Below are positions 7,539 through 15,446 of a stretch of 24,337 nucleotides of DNA, piece after piece (position 1 is the stretch's first letter; the number at the start of each line of letters is the position of its first letter). The notes beneath the pieces are model-generated. The model saw nothing but the letters and a program-made list of their open reading frames with translations. It searched no databases and had not been told where the DNA came from. The translations under genes were made by a program, and so were the position numbers. This DNA comes from JAEXNA01 sp050486105 (lineage in GTDB: Bacteria > Vulcanimicrobiota > Xenobia > Xenobiales > JADMJV01), in NCBI GenBank assembly GCA_050486105.1, contig JBJHCR010000059.1, positions 1 through 24,337 of the forward strand, given 5' to 3'.

Positions 7539-8126
7539 TTAACTCATGATTCCTGACAGATATCGTTCTAGGGCCTGGTAGGTGGCTTGGAAGGAAAGCC
7601 AGAGCTTTTCTCGATCGACCTCCAGGGTTCTCAGGTTCACGAAATCTGCAAGGTCCAGCAGCAAGGTGGTTTCACAGGTGGCGATGCCCGAGGCCGAATC
7701 GACTCGCATCACACCGGGGTCGGGGATACCGGCGACTCGACCTTCACCGGCCATATTGCTTTGGAACTCGGAGCGAGCAGCCCGAAGCACTTTGCCAACC
7801 TCCGGATAGGCTCTGCCGACCCCTAAGGTGACACTGGTCAAGTGACCCACTGTCTTAGCGTAAAGAAAATCTTCTCCCCGACGATGGTCGACCCTGACCA
7901 CATTCCGGTCCCGGTTTTGGTTGGAAAAAAGAAGATAATGACTGGAGCCGTCCGAGGTGCTGGTCAGGAGGTACATGCCGGCGTCGAGATGGGCGGTGAT
8001 CACCGCTCCCACGAAGACGTCGTCGATCCAACCGGTCCGTTCGATCTCGTCGAATTGACTCCAACTCTGCTCTACCAACTCGATGAAGCGATCTTCGAGT
8101 TCTGGCTGATGTCCGAATGCCTTCAC
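7539..8126 (-). CDS. Unknown protein, first member of a tandem paralogous set
   Basis: A 195-residue protein that opens a three-gene cluster. It starts at GTG with GAGG 5 nt upstream (GAGGAAAC-GTG read on the minus strand). Residues 35-105 are beta-rich (MYLLTSTS, SSHYLLFSN, SVTLGVGR), followed by a helix (PEVGKVLRAARSEFQSNMAG, 108-127), two strands and a C-terminal helix that begins LEVDREKL (168-175). The last ~85 residues line up with the neighbours at 7024 and 6053, suggesting ancient tandem duplication. No signal peptide, membrane segment or catalytic motif is visible. Function is unknown; a binding or chaperone-like role would fit the fold guess. It is divergent from the rRNA methyltransferase gene. 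Confidence 0.75.
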   Translation of the reverse strand: MKAFGHQPELEDRFIELVEQSWSQFDEIERTGWIDDVFVGAVITAHLDAGMYLLTSTSDGSSHYLLFSNQNRDRNVVRVDHRRGEDFLYAKTVGHLTSVTLGVGRAYPEVGKVLRAARSEFQSNMAGEGRVAGIPDPGVMRVDSASGIATCETTLLLDLADFVNLRTLEVDREKLWLSFQATYQALERYLSGIMS

Positions 8127-8258
8127 GTTTCCTCAGTCTCCCTAATTGGCCGAAGGGAGGTTCCATGTTCAGTGGCGAACTTCCTTGAAGAGAGCCCTTG
8201 TCTTGCCAGTGGTCTGGGACCAGGAACGCCTCCTCAGGAAGAGAAGTCGAAAAATAGA

Positions 8259-9671
8259 GTGGACGCTAAGGTTGGAGACCGCATAAGCCTTGAGATCGAA
8301 GACGTTGCAGCCGGAGGAGAGGGGGTCGGCAAGGTCAACGGATTTGTCCTTTTTGTTCCCGGAGCAGCTCCGGGCGACCGGGTGGAAGCCGAGATCACCC
8401 TGCTGAAAAAAAAATACGGCAGAGCTCGGATCATCAAGGTGTTGACCGCCTCCAGGCGCAGGGTCAAACCCCCGTGCGTCGTTTACGAAAGCTGTGGCGG
8501 ATGCCAGTTTCAACATCTCGATTACGACGCCCAGTTGACCTATAAAACCAAGATGGTCAAGGATGCCATTGAGCATCTGGCTTGCCTCGAAGACGTTGAG
8601 GTGAAACCCTGCAAGGGGATGAAAGACCCTTGGTATTACCGGAATAAAGCGCAAATGATGGTGGCCGGACGTCCCTATCTGCCCTTGCCGAAACATGGGG
8701 AAGAAGGCCAGCTTGCCCGACCCAGACTGAGGCCTTATTTTGGCTTTTATACCCAGCGAACACATCGTTTGGTGCGGGTGGACGAATGCCTTATTCAGTC
8801 CAAGGCCAACAATCATATCTTGCAGGCTGCTCGAGATATGGTCGAACGCCTTCAATGGGAGCCCTTTCAGGAATCGAGCGGAACAGGGCTATTGCGATAT
8901 GTGGTGGCGAGATCCACCCAGAATGGGGATACTCTTCTGATTCTGGTGGCTTCCCAGCCCTCCTTGCCTCATGTCAAGGAGTTTGTTTCCGGGGTTCGTC
9001 AGCGTATTCCCAAACTCAAAGGTGTTCTGATCAATCTCAACCCCCATCGGACCAATGTCCTTTTGGGGACGACCACCAGAGTGCTCTGGGGTCATGACCA
9101 CTTGATGGAAGAGGTCGCCGGATTGAAATTTCGGATTTCTCCCACCTCCTTTTTTCAGGTCAATCCTTGGGGCCTGAAGACTCTCTATGAGTCCTTGGAC
9201 GCGGCTCTGTCTTTGCGACCAAAGGACGCCTTGCTAGACCTTTACTGCGGAGTGGGTAGTCTGGCCCTGCACTTGGCTCGAAGGGCGCGCAGGGTGGTGG
9301 GAATCGATTCCTGCGGGCCGGCCATTGAGGATGCCATGATCAATTCTGAGCTCAACGATCTCAAGAACACCTTTTTTACCGCTGGAGCGGTGGAGCGAGT
9401 GCTTCCCCGCCTCTACCAGCAAGGTGAACGTTTTGCGGCTGCTTTGCTGGATCCCCCGAGGAAGGGCTGCGCCCCAGAGGTTTTGAAAACCATCCAACGC
9501 ATGCGGATCCCAAAGCTCATTTATGTTTCTTGTAATCCGGCCACTTTAGCCAGAGATCTGGCTCAACTTAGGGAGTTTGGCTACCGCACGGAAACTCTGC
9601 AACCCATTGACATGTTTCCGCAAACTTATCATGTGGAAGTGGTCGCTACGATCACTCGAGAGGGGCGCTGA
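8259..9671 (+). CDS. rlmD: 23S rRNA uracil-C5 methyltransferase, RlmD/RumA family
   Basis: A SAM-dependent enzyme expected to make 5-methyluridine in 23S rRNA. A TRAM RNA-binding domain covers residues ~5-62. Cys73, Cys79, Cys82 and Cys177 form the expected 4Fe-4S set. The methyltransferase part has FFQVN (298-302), the SAM loop DLYCGVG (327-333), DPPRKG (398-403), the nucleophile Cys425 in SCNPATLARD and Glu460 in HVEVV. All key residues are present, and 470 residues is normal for the family. The GTG at 8259 starts just before the TRAM domain. A GTG at 8172 has a stronger ribosome site (GGGAGG, 11 nt upstream) and would add 29 residues, but leaves only 45 nt to the divergent gene. Exact position specificity (RlmD, RlmC or RlmCD type) cannot be told from this. 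Confidence 0.93.
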   Translation: MDAKVGDRISLEIEDVAAGGEGVGKVNGFVLFVPGAAPGDRVEAEITLLKKKYGRARIIKVLTASRRRVKPPCVVYESCGGCQFQHLDYDAQLTYKTKMVKDAIEHLACLEDVEVKPCKGMKDPWYYRNKAQMMVAGRPYLPLPKHGEEGQLARPRLRPYFGFYTQRTHRLVRVDECLIQSKANNHILQAARDMVERLQWEPFQESSGTGLLRYVVARSTQNGDTLLILVASQPSLPHVKEFVSGVRQRIPKLKGVLINLNPHRTNVLLGTTTRVLWGHDHLMEEVAGLKFRISPTSFFQVNPWGLKTLYESLDAALSLRPKDALLDLYCGVGSLALHLARRARRVVGIDSCGPAIEDAMINSELNDLKNTFFTAGAVERVLPRLYQQGERFAAALLDPPRKGCAPEVLKTIQRMRIPKLIYVSCNPATLARDLAQLREFGYRTETLQPIDMFPQTYHVEVVATITREGR

Positions 9672-12536
9672 TTGGCACTTCATCTTTCTGAAGCCTCAGA
9701 AGGAGTACTCAAACGGGCAGTGGAGCTGTCCCATCGCTGGAAGCATCACTATCTGTCCTGTGAGCATCTGGCCATGGCCTGCTGCATAGAGGATCGAGCC
9801 TGTGAGCAGTGGTTGAGTTCTAAGGGCTTATCTATCGACGAATTGGAGGAAGCCATCCTGGAGATCGTCCCCACCGGTGACGATCGTCCCATCTGGGAGG
9901 GAATGCCCGAAAGTCCTCGGTATCGACGGGTTTTGGCCAAGTACGCCCAAGCTCAAGCCGAAGAAGTGCGGGCCCATAGGGTGGAGCCCATGCACATCTT
10001 GCAAGGCGTTTTTACCGAGGGCCTGGGGGTCCCTTGTCGAGTTCTCGCAACTGCTCCCACCTCGGGCCGGGCCGGACCCTCGCCCTCGGCTCAGGCTGGA
10101 GTCTCGGGGGGAGGGGGACGGGCAGCCACTTCTTCGGGCCGGGTCGACGAAGAGGAGAAAAAGAAGAGCAAGACCCCGTTTCTGGACAAATATTCTCGCG
10201 ACATCGTTCAGATGGTGCACGAGGGCAAGGTCGACCCCATCATCGGTCGCAACGACGAGGTTCGAAGGGTTTTGCAGATCTTGGCCCGGAAAACCAAGTC
10301 CAACCCGGTGCTCATCGGTGAAGCGGGAGTCGGTAAAACCGCTGTAGCCTTTGGTTTGGCTCGACGCATCTACGAAGAGCGAGTCCCTGATGCCCTAAAG
10401 GATAAACGCATTTTGGAGTTGGCCTTGTCGTCCATGGTGGCTGGGGCCAAGCACCGGGGGGAGTTCGAAGAGCGCCTGGAAGGGGTGGTCAAGGAGACCA
10501 TGGCCGACCCCTCCATCATCTTGTTCATCGATGAGATCCATCAACTGGTGGGCGCTGGAGATTCTCGAGGGGGAATGGATGCCAGTAATATCCTCAAACC
10601 GGCCCTAGCACGGGGTGAGCTCAGAGTTCTCGGAGCCACCACCACCGACGAGTTTCGTAAATATATCGAGAAAGACCCCGCCTTAGAACGACGTTTTCAA
10701 CCAGTGTTGGTAGGTGAGCCCTCAGAAGAGGAAGCCCTCGAGATGCTCAAAGGAATCCGCAAGCGCTTTGAGACTCATCACGGTGTTCAATTCACCGACG
10801 AAGCTTTGGCGGTGGCCGTGAGCCTGTCGGTCCGCTATTTGCCGGATCGCAACCTGCCCGACAAGGCCATCGACCTCATCGATGAGTCGGCAGCCCGCAT
10901 GAAGACTCGTTCAGGGATCTTCACTCTCGACGAACAGGGACGAGCCAGCCTCGTGGTAACCAAGGACATTGTGGCCGAGGTGGTGGCGGATTGGACTGGA
11001 ATCCCGGTTCAACGCATGTCCGAACAAGAGTCCACTAGACTGCTGCAGATGGAGAGCGAACTCGCTGGACGAGTGGTGGGCCAAGACCATGCCGTGGCTG
11101 CGGTGGCTCAGGCTATCCGTGTGGTTCGAGTAGGTCTGGTGGCTCCCAATCGTCCGGCCGGAGTGTTCCTTTTTATGGGGCCGAGCGGAGTGGGCAAAAC
11201 CGAATTGGCCAAAGGCTTGGCCGATTTCCTCTTTGGGGACCCGGCCGAGATGGTGCGGCTCGATATGTCTGAGTATCATGATAAGCACTCGGTCTCCCGG
11301 CTTATCGGCTCACCTCCGGGCTACGTCGGTCACGATGAAGAGGGCCAATTGACCAGAGCCGTGAGAACAAAACCCTACTGCGTGGTCTTGCTCGACGAGG
11401 TGGAAAAGGCCCATCCTGAAATTTTTGACCTCTTTCTCCAAGTATTCGACGATGGCCGCTTGACTGATTCCAAGGGGCGCACGGTGAACTTCACCAACAC
11501 CCTGATCGTCATGACCTCGAACCTTGGAGCTCGGGAACTCCTGGAAGCGGGGTTGCCCAATCATGGGTACGCCGGGCAACTCGACGATATGCCCACTCAG
11601 TATCAAGCGGCTTTGAAGACCCATTTTCGCCCAGAATTCTTGAACCGAGTCGATGAACTCATCGCCTTCCGAGCCCTTGAGCGCAGCGACCTGTACGGGA
11701 TTGCCGACATTCATCTGGGGCATTTGAAGCAAAACCTTCTCAAAAGCAAGGGTGTCCATCTTGAGGTCGCAGAACCCGCCATTGAGTTGTTGCTGGAACA
11801 CGGATTTCAACCCCAATTTGGGGCTCGTCCTATGCAGCGCGCTATCAGCACTCACCTTTCCAGGCCCTTGGCGGAAGAGATGTTGAGGAATCCTCTCACC
11901 GAAGGGGAGAGCCTGGTCGCGGATCGAGAGGGTGATCGTCTGATTTTTCGTAGAGGTGGCGCTCCGAGAGGCGATTCCCCTTCGATGAAAGCCACCGTTG
12001 GAGAGCTCGAATCCACTCTGTCTTCGGCCTCCACTGTGGGGGTGCAGGCGACGAACCAACAGCCAAGTTTCTCAGCAGACGACCACCGACCCCTACCCAC
12101 TCAGCCCATATCGGAAGCTCCTCGGCCTTCAGTAGAGCCTAGTCGGCCTTCGGCAGAGCCAAGTCGGCCCACAGCAGAGCCTCATCGACCCATAGCAGAG
12201 CCAAGTCGGCCCACAGTAGAGCCTCATCGGCCCATAGCAGAGCCAAGTCGGCCTGCAGCAGAGCCCATTGTCCCTCCCCTCGAGAGGACTTCGGAAGGCT
12301 TTGAGCAGCATCCGCCTCAGCAGGATACCGGCTCGACTTTTCCCGGAGCGTCCCAAGAGCGTCCGTCTCTCGGGCGGCGGCCCTCCATTCCACCCTTAAC
12401 CCTATCAAAACGCTTGGGTCAGACTCCACCCCAAGCGCCCACTCAGCAGCCGCGCGATCCTGCCGTTCCCCCCCCGTCGGGACGACCTTTTTCCCCTTTG
12501 AGGTCCCCCAAAAAAGACCAGAGAGGTGATTCTTGA
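9672..12536 (+). CDS. ClpA-type AAA+ protein unfoldase with proline-rich C-terminal tail
   Basis: A two-ring Hsp100 ATPase. A Clp N-domain spans ~1-125, then a Gly/Ser linker. AAA+ module 1 has Walker A GEAGVGKT (216-223) and Walker B ILFIDEIH (283-290). Module 2 has GPSGVGKT (503-510) and VVLLDEVEKAH (571-581), sensor GARPM (717-721) and the Clp D2-small domain. The two modules join without the coiled-coil middle domain of ClpB, as in ClpA. The loop that normally holds the ClpP-docking IG(F/L) tripeptide shows only AGL (626-628) or HGY (631-633), so ClpP partnership is unsure. After ~762 the chain continues for ~190 residues with EP(S/H)RPxA repeats. The start is TTG directly after the rlmD stop, with AGGGG 6 nt upstream inside rlmD. 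It overlaps the FHA gene by 4 nt. Confidence 0.93.
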   Translation: MALHLSEASEGVLKRAVELSHRWKHHYLSCEHLAMACCIEDRACEQWLSSKGLSIDELEEAILEIVPTGDDRPIWEGMPESPRYRRVLAKYAQAQAEEVRAHRVEPMHILQGVFTEGLGVPCRVLATAPTSGRAGPSPSAQAGVSGGGGRAATSSGRVDEEEKKKSKTPFLDKYSRDIVQMVHEGKVDPIIGRNDEVRRVLQILARKTKSNPVLIGEAGVGKTAVAFGLARRIYEERVPDALKDKRILELALSSMVAGAKHRGEFEERLEGVVKETMADPSIILFIDEIHQLVGAGDSRGGMDASNILKPALARGELRVLGATTTDEFRKYIEKDPALERRFQPVLVGEPSEEEALEMLKGIRKRFETHHGVQFTDEALAVAVSLSVRYLPDRNLPDKAIDLIDESAARMKTRSGIFTLDEQGRASLVVTKDIVAEVVADWTGIPVQRMSEQESTRLLQMESELAGRVVGQDHAVAAVAQAIRVVRVGLVAPNRPAGVFLFMGPSGVGKTELAKGLADFLFGDPAEMVRLDMSEYHDKHSVSRLIGSPPGYVGHDEEGQLTRAVRTKPYCVVLLDEVEKAHPEIFDLFLQVFDDGRLTDSKGRTVNFTNTLIVMTSNLGARELLEAGLPNHGYAGQLDDMPTQYQAALKTHFRPEFLNRVDELIAFRALERSDLYGIADIHLGHLKQNLLKSKGVHLEVAEPAIELLLEHGFQPQFGARPMQRAISTHLSRPLAEEMLRNPLTEGESLVADREGDRLIFRRGGAPRGDSPSMKATVGELESTLSSASTVGVQATNQQPSFSADDHRPLPTQPISEAPRPSVEPSRPSAEPSRPTAEPHRPIAEPSRPTVEPHRPIAEPSRPAAEPIVPPLERTSEGFEQHPPQQDTGSTFPGASQERPSLGRRPSIPPLTLSKRLGQTPPQAPTQQPRDPAVPPPSGRPFSPLRSPKKDQRGDS
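12114..12260 (+). repeat. In-frame 21/42-bp tandem repeat in the Clp gene
   Basis: The segment encodes one degenerate (EAPRPSV) and six full copies of the heptapeptide EP(S/H)RPxA, residues 815-863 of the Clp protein. At DNA level a 42-bp higher-order unit (EPSRPTx-EPHRPIA) occurs twice in a row, 12156-12197 and 12198-12239, differing at only 2 positions. Such recent identity suggests slippage or unequal recombination, so copy number may vary between strains. The encoded segment should be disordered and extended. Confidence 0.85.
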
Positions 12537-12817
12537 AGGTTCATCTTGAAGTCTTGTCCGGACCTTTGGACGGCCACATTTTTGTCTTCAACTCGACTTC
12601 GGATATCGGGCGTGAAGGAAAGCTCAGATTGGCTGTAGACCGATTTGTTTCTCGCCGGCATGCGGTGGTAGAGGTTCAGGCTGCCGGGGTGCTCTTGGAA
12701 GACTTGAATTCCACCAACGGCACCTTTGTTGATGATAATCGAGTGCAGGGCAAAGTCGAACTTTCCAATGGCAAAACCTTCAGGATCGGAAGAACCTGGC
12801 TACAGATTCGCTGGTGA
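12533..12817 (+). CDS. Stand-alone FHA domain protein
   Basis: At 94 residues this is a single forkhead-associated domain with no other part. The phosphothreonine-binding residues are all present: IGREG (Gly26, Arg27), SRRH (Ser40, Arg41, His43) and NSTNGTF (Asn59-Phe65, including Asn62). FHA domains bind phosphothreonine peptides, usually made by Ser/Thr kinases; no kinase lies in this window. The TTG start overlaps the Clp stop codon (TTGA), with AGAGGTGA a few bases upstream, so translation is probably coupled to Clp. The pairing suggests the Clp protein or its substrates are read out by phosphorylation. It ends 7 nt from the convergent transporter gene. Confidence 0.9.
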   Translation: MKVHLEVLSGPLDGHIFVFNSTSDIGREGKLRLAVDRFVSRRHAVVEVQAAGVLLEDLNSTNGTFVDDNRVQGKVELSNGKTFRIGRTWLQIRW

Positions 12818-12824
12818 AGGCCAC

Positions 12825-14525
12825 TCACAATCTGAGTTTTTTCACCTGATGGCGTAGGCGCAAGGGAAGCGAGAAAGCCATCAAGATCAGAATGAAGGAA
12901 AACGGGATGGCCGACATTTGGGCCACCGCCTGGATGGGACCCAAGTTTCCGTGTTGCACCAGCAGGCCGGTGACGGTGGCCATGACCACAGCCCAAAGCA
13001 CCTTCAATCGCATGCTGGGGTCGAGGTCGCCCTCGCTGGTCATCATGGCCAAGACAAAGCAAGCTGAATCCGCCGAGGTCACCAAGAAAGTGAAAATCAA
13101 GAAAACGGTGATCACTCCGGTGAGCTTGGCCCACGGCATCGTACCAAGAAGGTAGAAGAGGGCCTCTTGATAACGCGCTTCCTGAATGAGCAATGGCAGT
13201 CCCTGATCGCCTCCCAAGGTGAGCTGCAGAGCCGCCCCGCCAAAAATTGAAAACCAGGCCACAGTGAAAAGAGTGGGGACCAGCATCGCTCCTAGAATCA
13301 GCTCTTTGATCGTTCGGCCTCGAGAAATTCGGGCAATGAATATCCCAACGAAAGGAGCCCAGGCAATCCACCAGGTGAAGTAGGTTATGGTCCAATCGGA
13401 CATCCATTGCTCGTAGACCGGAGTGAAGGGTGCGACTTGGAAGGATAAGCTTGGGAGTTCGGCTAGGTATCCTCCGGTGGTGTCCACGAACAGCTTGATG
13501 ATGAAAAGCGAGGGGCCCACCAGGAAGACAAAAAACATGAGGGTGACACAGGTTGCCATGTTCAGATTCGAAAGAATCTTGATCCCTTTTTTCAGCCCGG
13601 TGGTGGCCGAAGCGATAAAAGCGATGGTGATCACGGCCAGGATGGCCAAATATCCCATTCGGTGGGAAGTATTCAGCCCCAGCACACCATCCAGGCCAGC
13701 AGCCAACTGAAGGGTTCCCGTTCCCAAGGAGGCGGCCAGTCCAAAAACGATGGCCAAAGTGGCCGTCAGATCGGTCAGCAGCGCCAGGGGCCGGTCCAGA
13801 GCTTGGCTGGGAGCAAGTCCGGTCACCGCAGAGGACACCAGATAGCTCTTTCTTCGGCGAAATCCGTAGTAGGCCACGGCCACTGCACACAACGTATACA
13901 CCCCCCAGCCGTGAAAACCCCAGTGAAACATAGTCAAAGCCAAGGCATGGCGAGCAGCCTCGGTGGTTTCATTCAGCATGACCGGGTTTGAGAGAAAGTG
14001 GGTTATTGGTTCAGCACAGCCCCAGAAAAGGATGCCCACCCCCATTCCGGCAGAGAAAAGCATGGAGTACCAAGATAGGGTACTGAACTCCGGCTGGTCT
14101 TCGGGGTCCCCAAGAACCACATCTCCGAACCTCGAGAAAGCCAGGTACCCGAGATAGAACAGCGCACTGGTGGACAAGATTACGAAAAACCAGCCGAGAT
14201 TCGTGGCGATGAAGCTCTTGATGGTGCGACTTATCTCGATCAGTTGCTCCGACCGCACTAGAACCCAAATGGTGAAAACCAGAGCGATGCTCAAGGACAA
14301 GATCAGGTTGAGACTGATGGTAACGTGCTCTTCTTCCTTGATCTCTTCCTCCGAGCGGGCCTCGTCGGCATCAAACCGATGCTCCAGGTTCTCCCGAAAT
14401 TCCGTGACTAGGCGCTCGACCTTGGGTTCGTCACTGGAACGCTTGTATTCCCCTCGAAGCTTTCTTTCGAAAGCTTCGACATCAACTTCGAGATCTGCCT
14501 TTGCCACAACTCTACCCAAACCCAA
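12825..14525 (-). CDS. BCCT family betaine/carnitine/choline transporter
   Basis: A 12-helix secondary transporter of trimethylammonium compounds, typically driven by sodium. The glycine-rich unwound stretch AGMGVG (159-164) and FWGCAEP are present. The aromatic box known from BetP is intact: Trp202, Trp207 and Tyr210 in HWGFHGWGVY, and WWIAW (385-389) in the signature helix, followed by FVGIFIARISRGRTI. FLVTSADS matches the family's sodium-site region, so uptake of betaine-like osmolytes is likely. About 68 charged, mostly acidic residues precede the first membrane helix; the C-terminal tail is short, whereas BetP senses osmolality through a long one. The start used is TTG without a clear ribosome site; GTG at residue 7 (14507) follows GGGTAGAG and is an alternative. 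Confidence 0.92.
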   Translation of the reverse strand: MGLGRVVAKADLEVDVEAFERKLRGEYKRSSDEPKVERLVTEFRENLEHRFDADEARSEEEIKEEEHVTISLNLILSLSIALVFTIWVLVRSEQLIEISRTIKSFIATNLGWFFVILSTSALFYLGYLAFSRFGDVVLGDPEDQPEFSTLSWYSMLFSAGMGVGILFWGCAEPITHFLSNPVMLNETTEAARHALALTMFHWGFHGWGVYTLCAVAVAYYGFRRRKSYLVSSAVTGLAPSQALDRPLALLTDLTATLAIVFGLAASLGTGTLQLAAGLDGVLGLNTSHRMGYLAILAVITIAFIASATTGLKKGIKILSNLNMATCVTLMFFVFLVGPSLFIIKLFVDTTGGYLAELPSLSFQVAPFTPVYEQWMSDWTITYFTWWIAWAPFVGIFIARISRGRTIKELILGAMLVPTLFTVAWFSIFGGAALQLTLGGDQGLPLLIQEARYQEALFYLLGTMPWAKLTGVITVFLIFTFLVTSADSACFVLAMMTSEGDLDPSMRLKVLWAVVMATVTGLLVQHGNLGPIQAVAQMSAIPFSFILILMAFSLPLRLRHQVKKLRL

Positions 14526-14566
14526 GAAATTCTTGTTCGTAATATTTATCTGCCGGCCGGGGTCTG

Positions 14567-14600
14567 ACCTGCTCTCTCCAGAGAATTGTCCTTAGCAGGT
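14567..14600. promoter_or_regulatory. Dyad between the divergent transporter and bolA genes
   Basis: ACCTGCT (14567-14573) and AGCAGGT (14594-14600) are perfect 7-bp reverse complements 20 nt apart. The dyad lies just upstream of the putative bolA -35 box and in the 5' region of the transporter gene. It could be an operator, but a 7-bp match may be chance. Confidence 0.25.
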
Positions 14601-14608
14601 TGGTAATC

Positions 14609-14638
14609 TTGACTTTTTTAGTGAAGATTATTTAGAAT
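14609..14638 (+). promoter_or_regulatory. Sigma70-type promoter of bolA
   Basis: TTGACT (14609-14614, 5 of 6 to consensus) and TAGAAT (14633-14638, 5 of 6) are separated by 18 nt. Transcription would begin about 7 nt after the -10 box, near 14645, only a few bases before the bolA ATG at 14648. No ribosome site is visible, so the message may be leaderless or nearly so. Confidence 0.6.
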
Positions 14639-14647
14639 ACGGCGGTC

Positions 14648-14875
14648 ATGACAATCGAAGAGATAGAAAAAATGATCCGAACAGGTCTTCCTGATGCCCA
14701 GGTAGAGGTTCGGGATCCCCTCAACGACCGCACCCATTTTGAAGCCACCGTTTTGAGCCCCAGTTTTCAGGGCAAAAGTCGAGTGCAGCAGCACAAGATG
14801 GTCTATCAATGTCTCGGGTCGTCCTTCGACGGTCCTCTGCATGCTCTAGCGCTAAAAACGGGAGTGCCTGAATAG
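14648..14875 (+). CDS. BolA/IbaG family protein
   Basis: A 75-residue BolA-fold protein. Family hallmarks are the DRTHFEATVLSPSF strand pair with His30, the helix KSRVQQHKMVYQ, and the C-terminal HALALKT containing the conserved His65 that helps bind the shared [2Fe-2S] cluster. BolA proteins form complexes with CGFS monothiol glutaredoxins to sense or traffic Fe-S clusters, and a CGFS glutaredoxin is the next gene, 37 nt downstream. The short length and C-terminus are closer to the IbaG/BolA2 type than to the longer E. coli BolA. A strong promoter sits immediately upstream. Confidence 0.92.
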   Translation: MTIEEIEKMIRTGLPDAQVEVRDPLNDRTHFEATVLSPSFQGKSRVQQHKMVYQCLGSSFDGPLHALALKTGVPE

Positions 14876-14912
14876 TGGTTAGAGGATAGGTCAAAGAAAG
14901 GCAACGATCGCA

Positions 14913-15248
14913 ATGAGTTTATCATCGGAGATGAAGGAGCGCCTCGAGCGCGACATCAAAGAGAATTCCGTAGTCCTCTACATGAAGGGAACCCAGGATT
15001 TTCCTATGTGTGGGTTCTCCGCCCGGGCCGCTCAGGTCTTGAAGGCCGCCAAAGTCAAGTTTCAGGATTTTAATATCCTCGAAGATGACGATTTGCGTCA
15101 AGGACTCAAGATTTTTAGTGAGTGGGCCACTTTCCCCCAATGCTATATCAAAGGACAGTTTGTTGGAGGCTCCGACATCTTGCTTGAGATGTATGAAACC
15201 GGAGAGCTTCAGGAGTTGTTGAAAGACCTCCAGGAAGTTTCCCCCTAG
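14913..15248 (+). CDS. grxD: Monothiol glutaredoxin, Grx4/GrxD family
   Basis: A 111-residue class II glutaredoxin. The active site is CGFS (Cys33-Ser36), with Lys25 in YMKGT, the cis-proline motif TFPQ (73-76) and GGSD (85-88) for glutathione binding. This set binds a glutathione-ligated [2Fe-2S] cluster and works in Fe-S transfer rather than thiol reduction. It follows bolA on the same strand, with an AAAGG site upstream, and is closed by a strong terminator at 15280, making a two-gene transcription unit. Full length with no odd features. Confidence 0.95.
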   Translation: MSLSSEMKERLERDIKENSVVLYMKGTQDFPMCGFSARAAQVLKAAKVKFQDFNILEDDDLRQGLKIFSEWATFPQCYIKGQFVGGSDILLEMYETGELQELLKDLQEVSP

Positions 15249-15279
15249 TCAATCGCAAAAGGAAACCTTTCCAGGCAAG

Positions 15280-15321
15280 AAGTGGCCGATCATTGTGGAA
15301 AACATGGTCGGCCACTTTTTT
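15280..15321 (+). terminator. Rho-independent terminator after bolA-grxD
   Basis: A perfect 10-bp stem, AAGTGGCCGA (15280-15289) with TCGGCCACTT (15308-15317), extends by three or four inner pairs including a G-U, with a loop of about 10-12 nt, and runs into a T-tract (15316-15321). It lies 32 nt after the glutaredoxin stop. The rest of the 15249-15446 gap shows no clear gene or promoter. Confidence 0.9.
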
Positions 15322-15446
15322 ATTGCTTCATTCCTTGGGCCGAATTGATGGGATGTTTTGTGCCGAGGGCGAAGTGCGTTTATGTGGCTTGCTCCAAGGG
15401 CGAATGAGGGCAAACAACTTGTGCCCGTAGGACAAAAGGTAGAGGA

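Noticed and set aside
7842..8258. In-frame upstream extension of the rRNA methyltransferase ORF (609 residues in total)
   Set aside because: It runs antisense through the 195-residue gene at 7539-8126 and lies before the TRAM domain; the family is ~450-470 residues long.
12129..12429. Minus-strand ORFs with repeated LALLWADEA-like or WLCYGPMRL-like units
   Set aside because: These are antisense readings of the 42-bp coding repeat in the Clp gene; the repeat is explained by the plus-strand heptapeptide.
9672..12817. Type VI secretion ClpV plus FHA (TssH-like) interpretation
   Set aside because: The unfoldase lacks the middle domain found in ClpV/ClpB, and no TssB/C, Hcp or VgrG-like gene is present.
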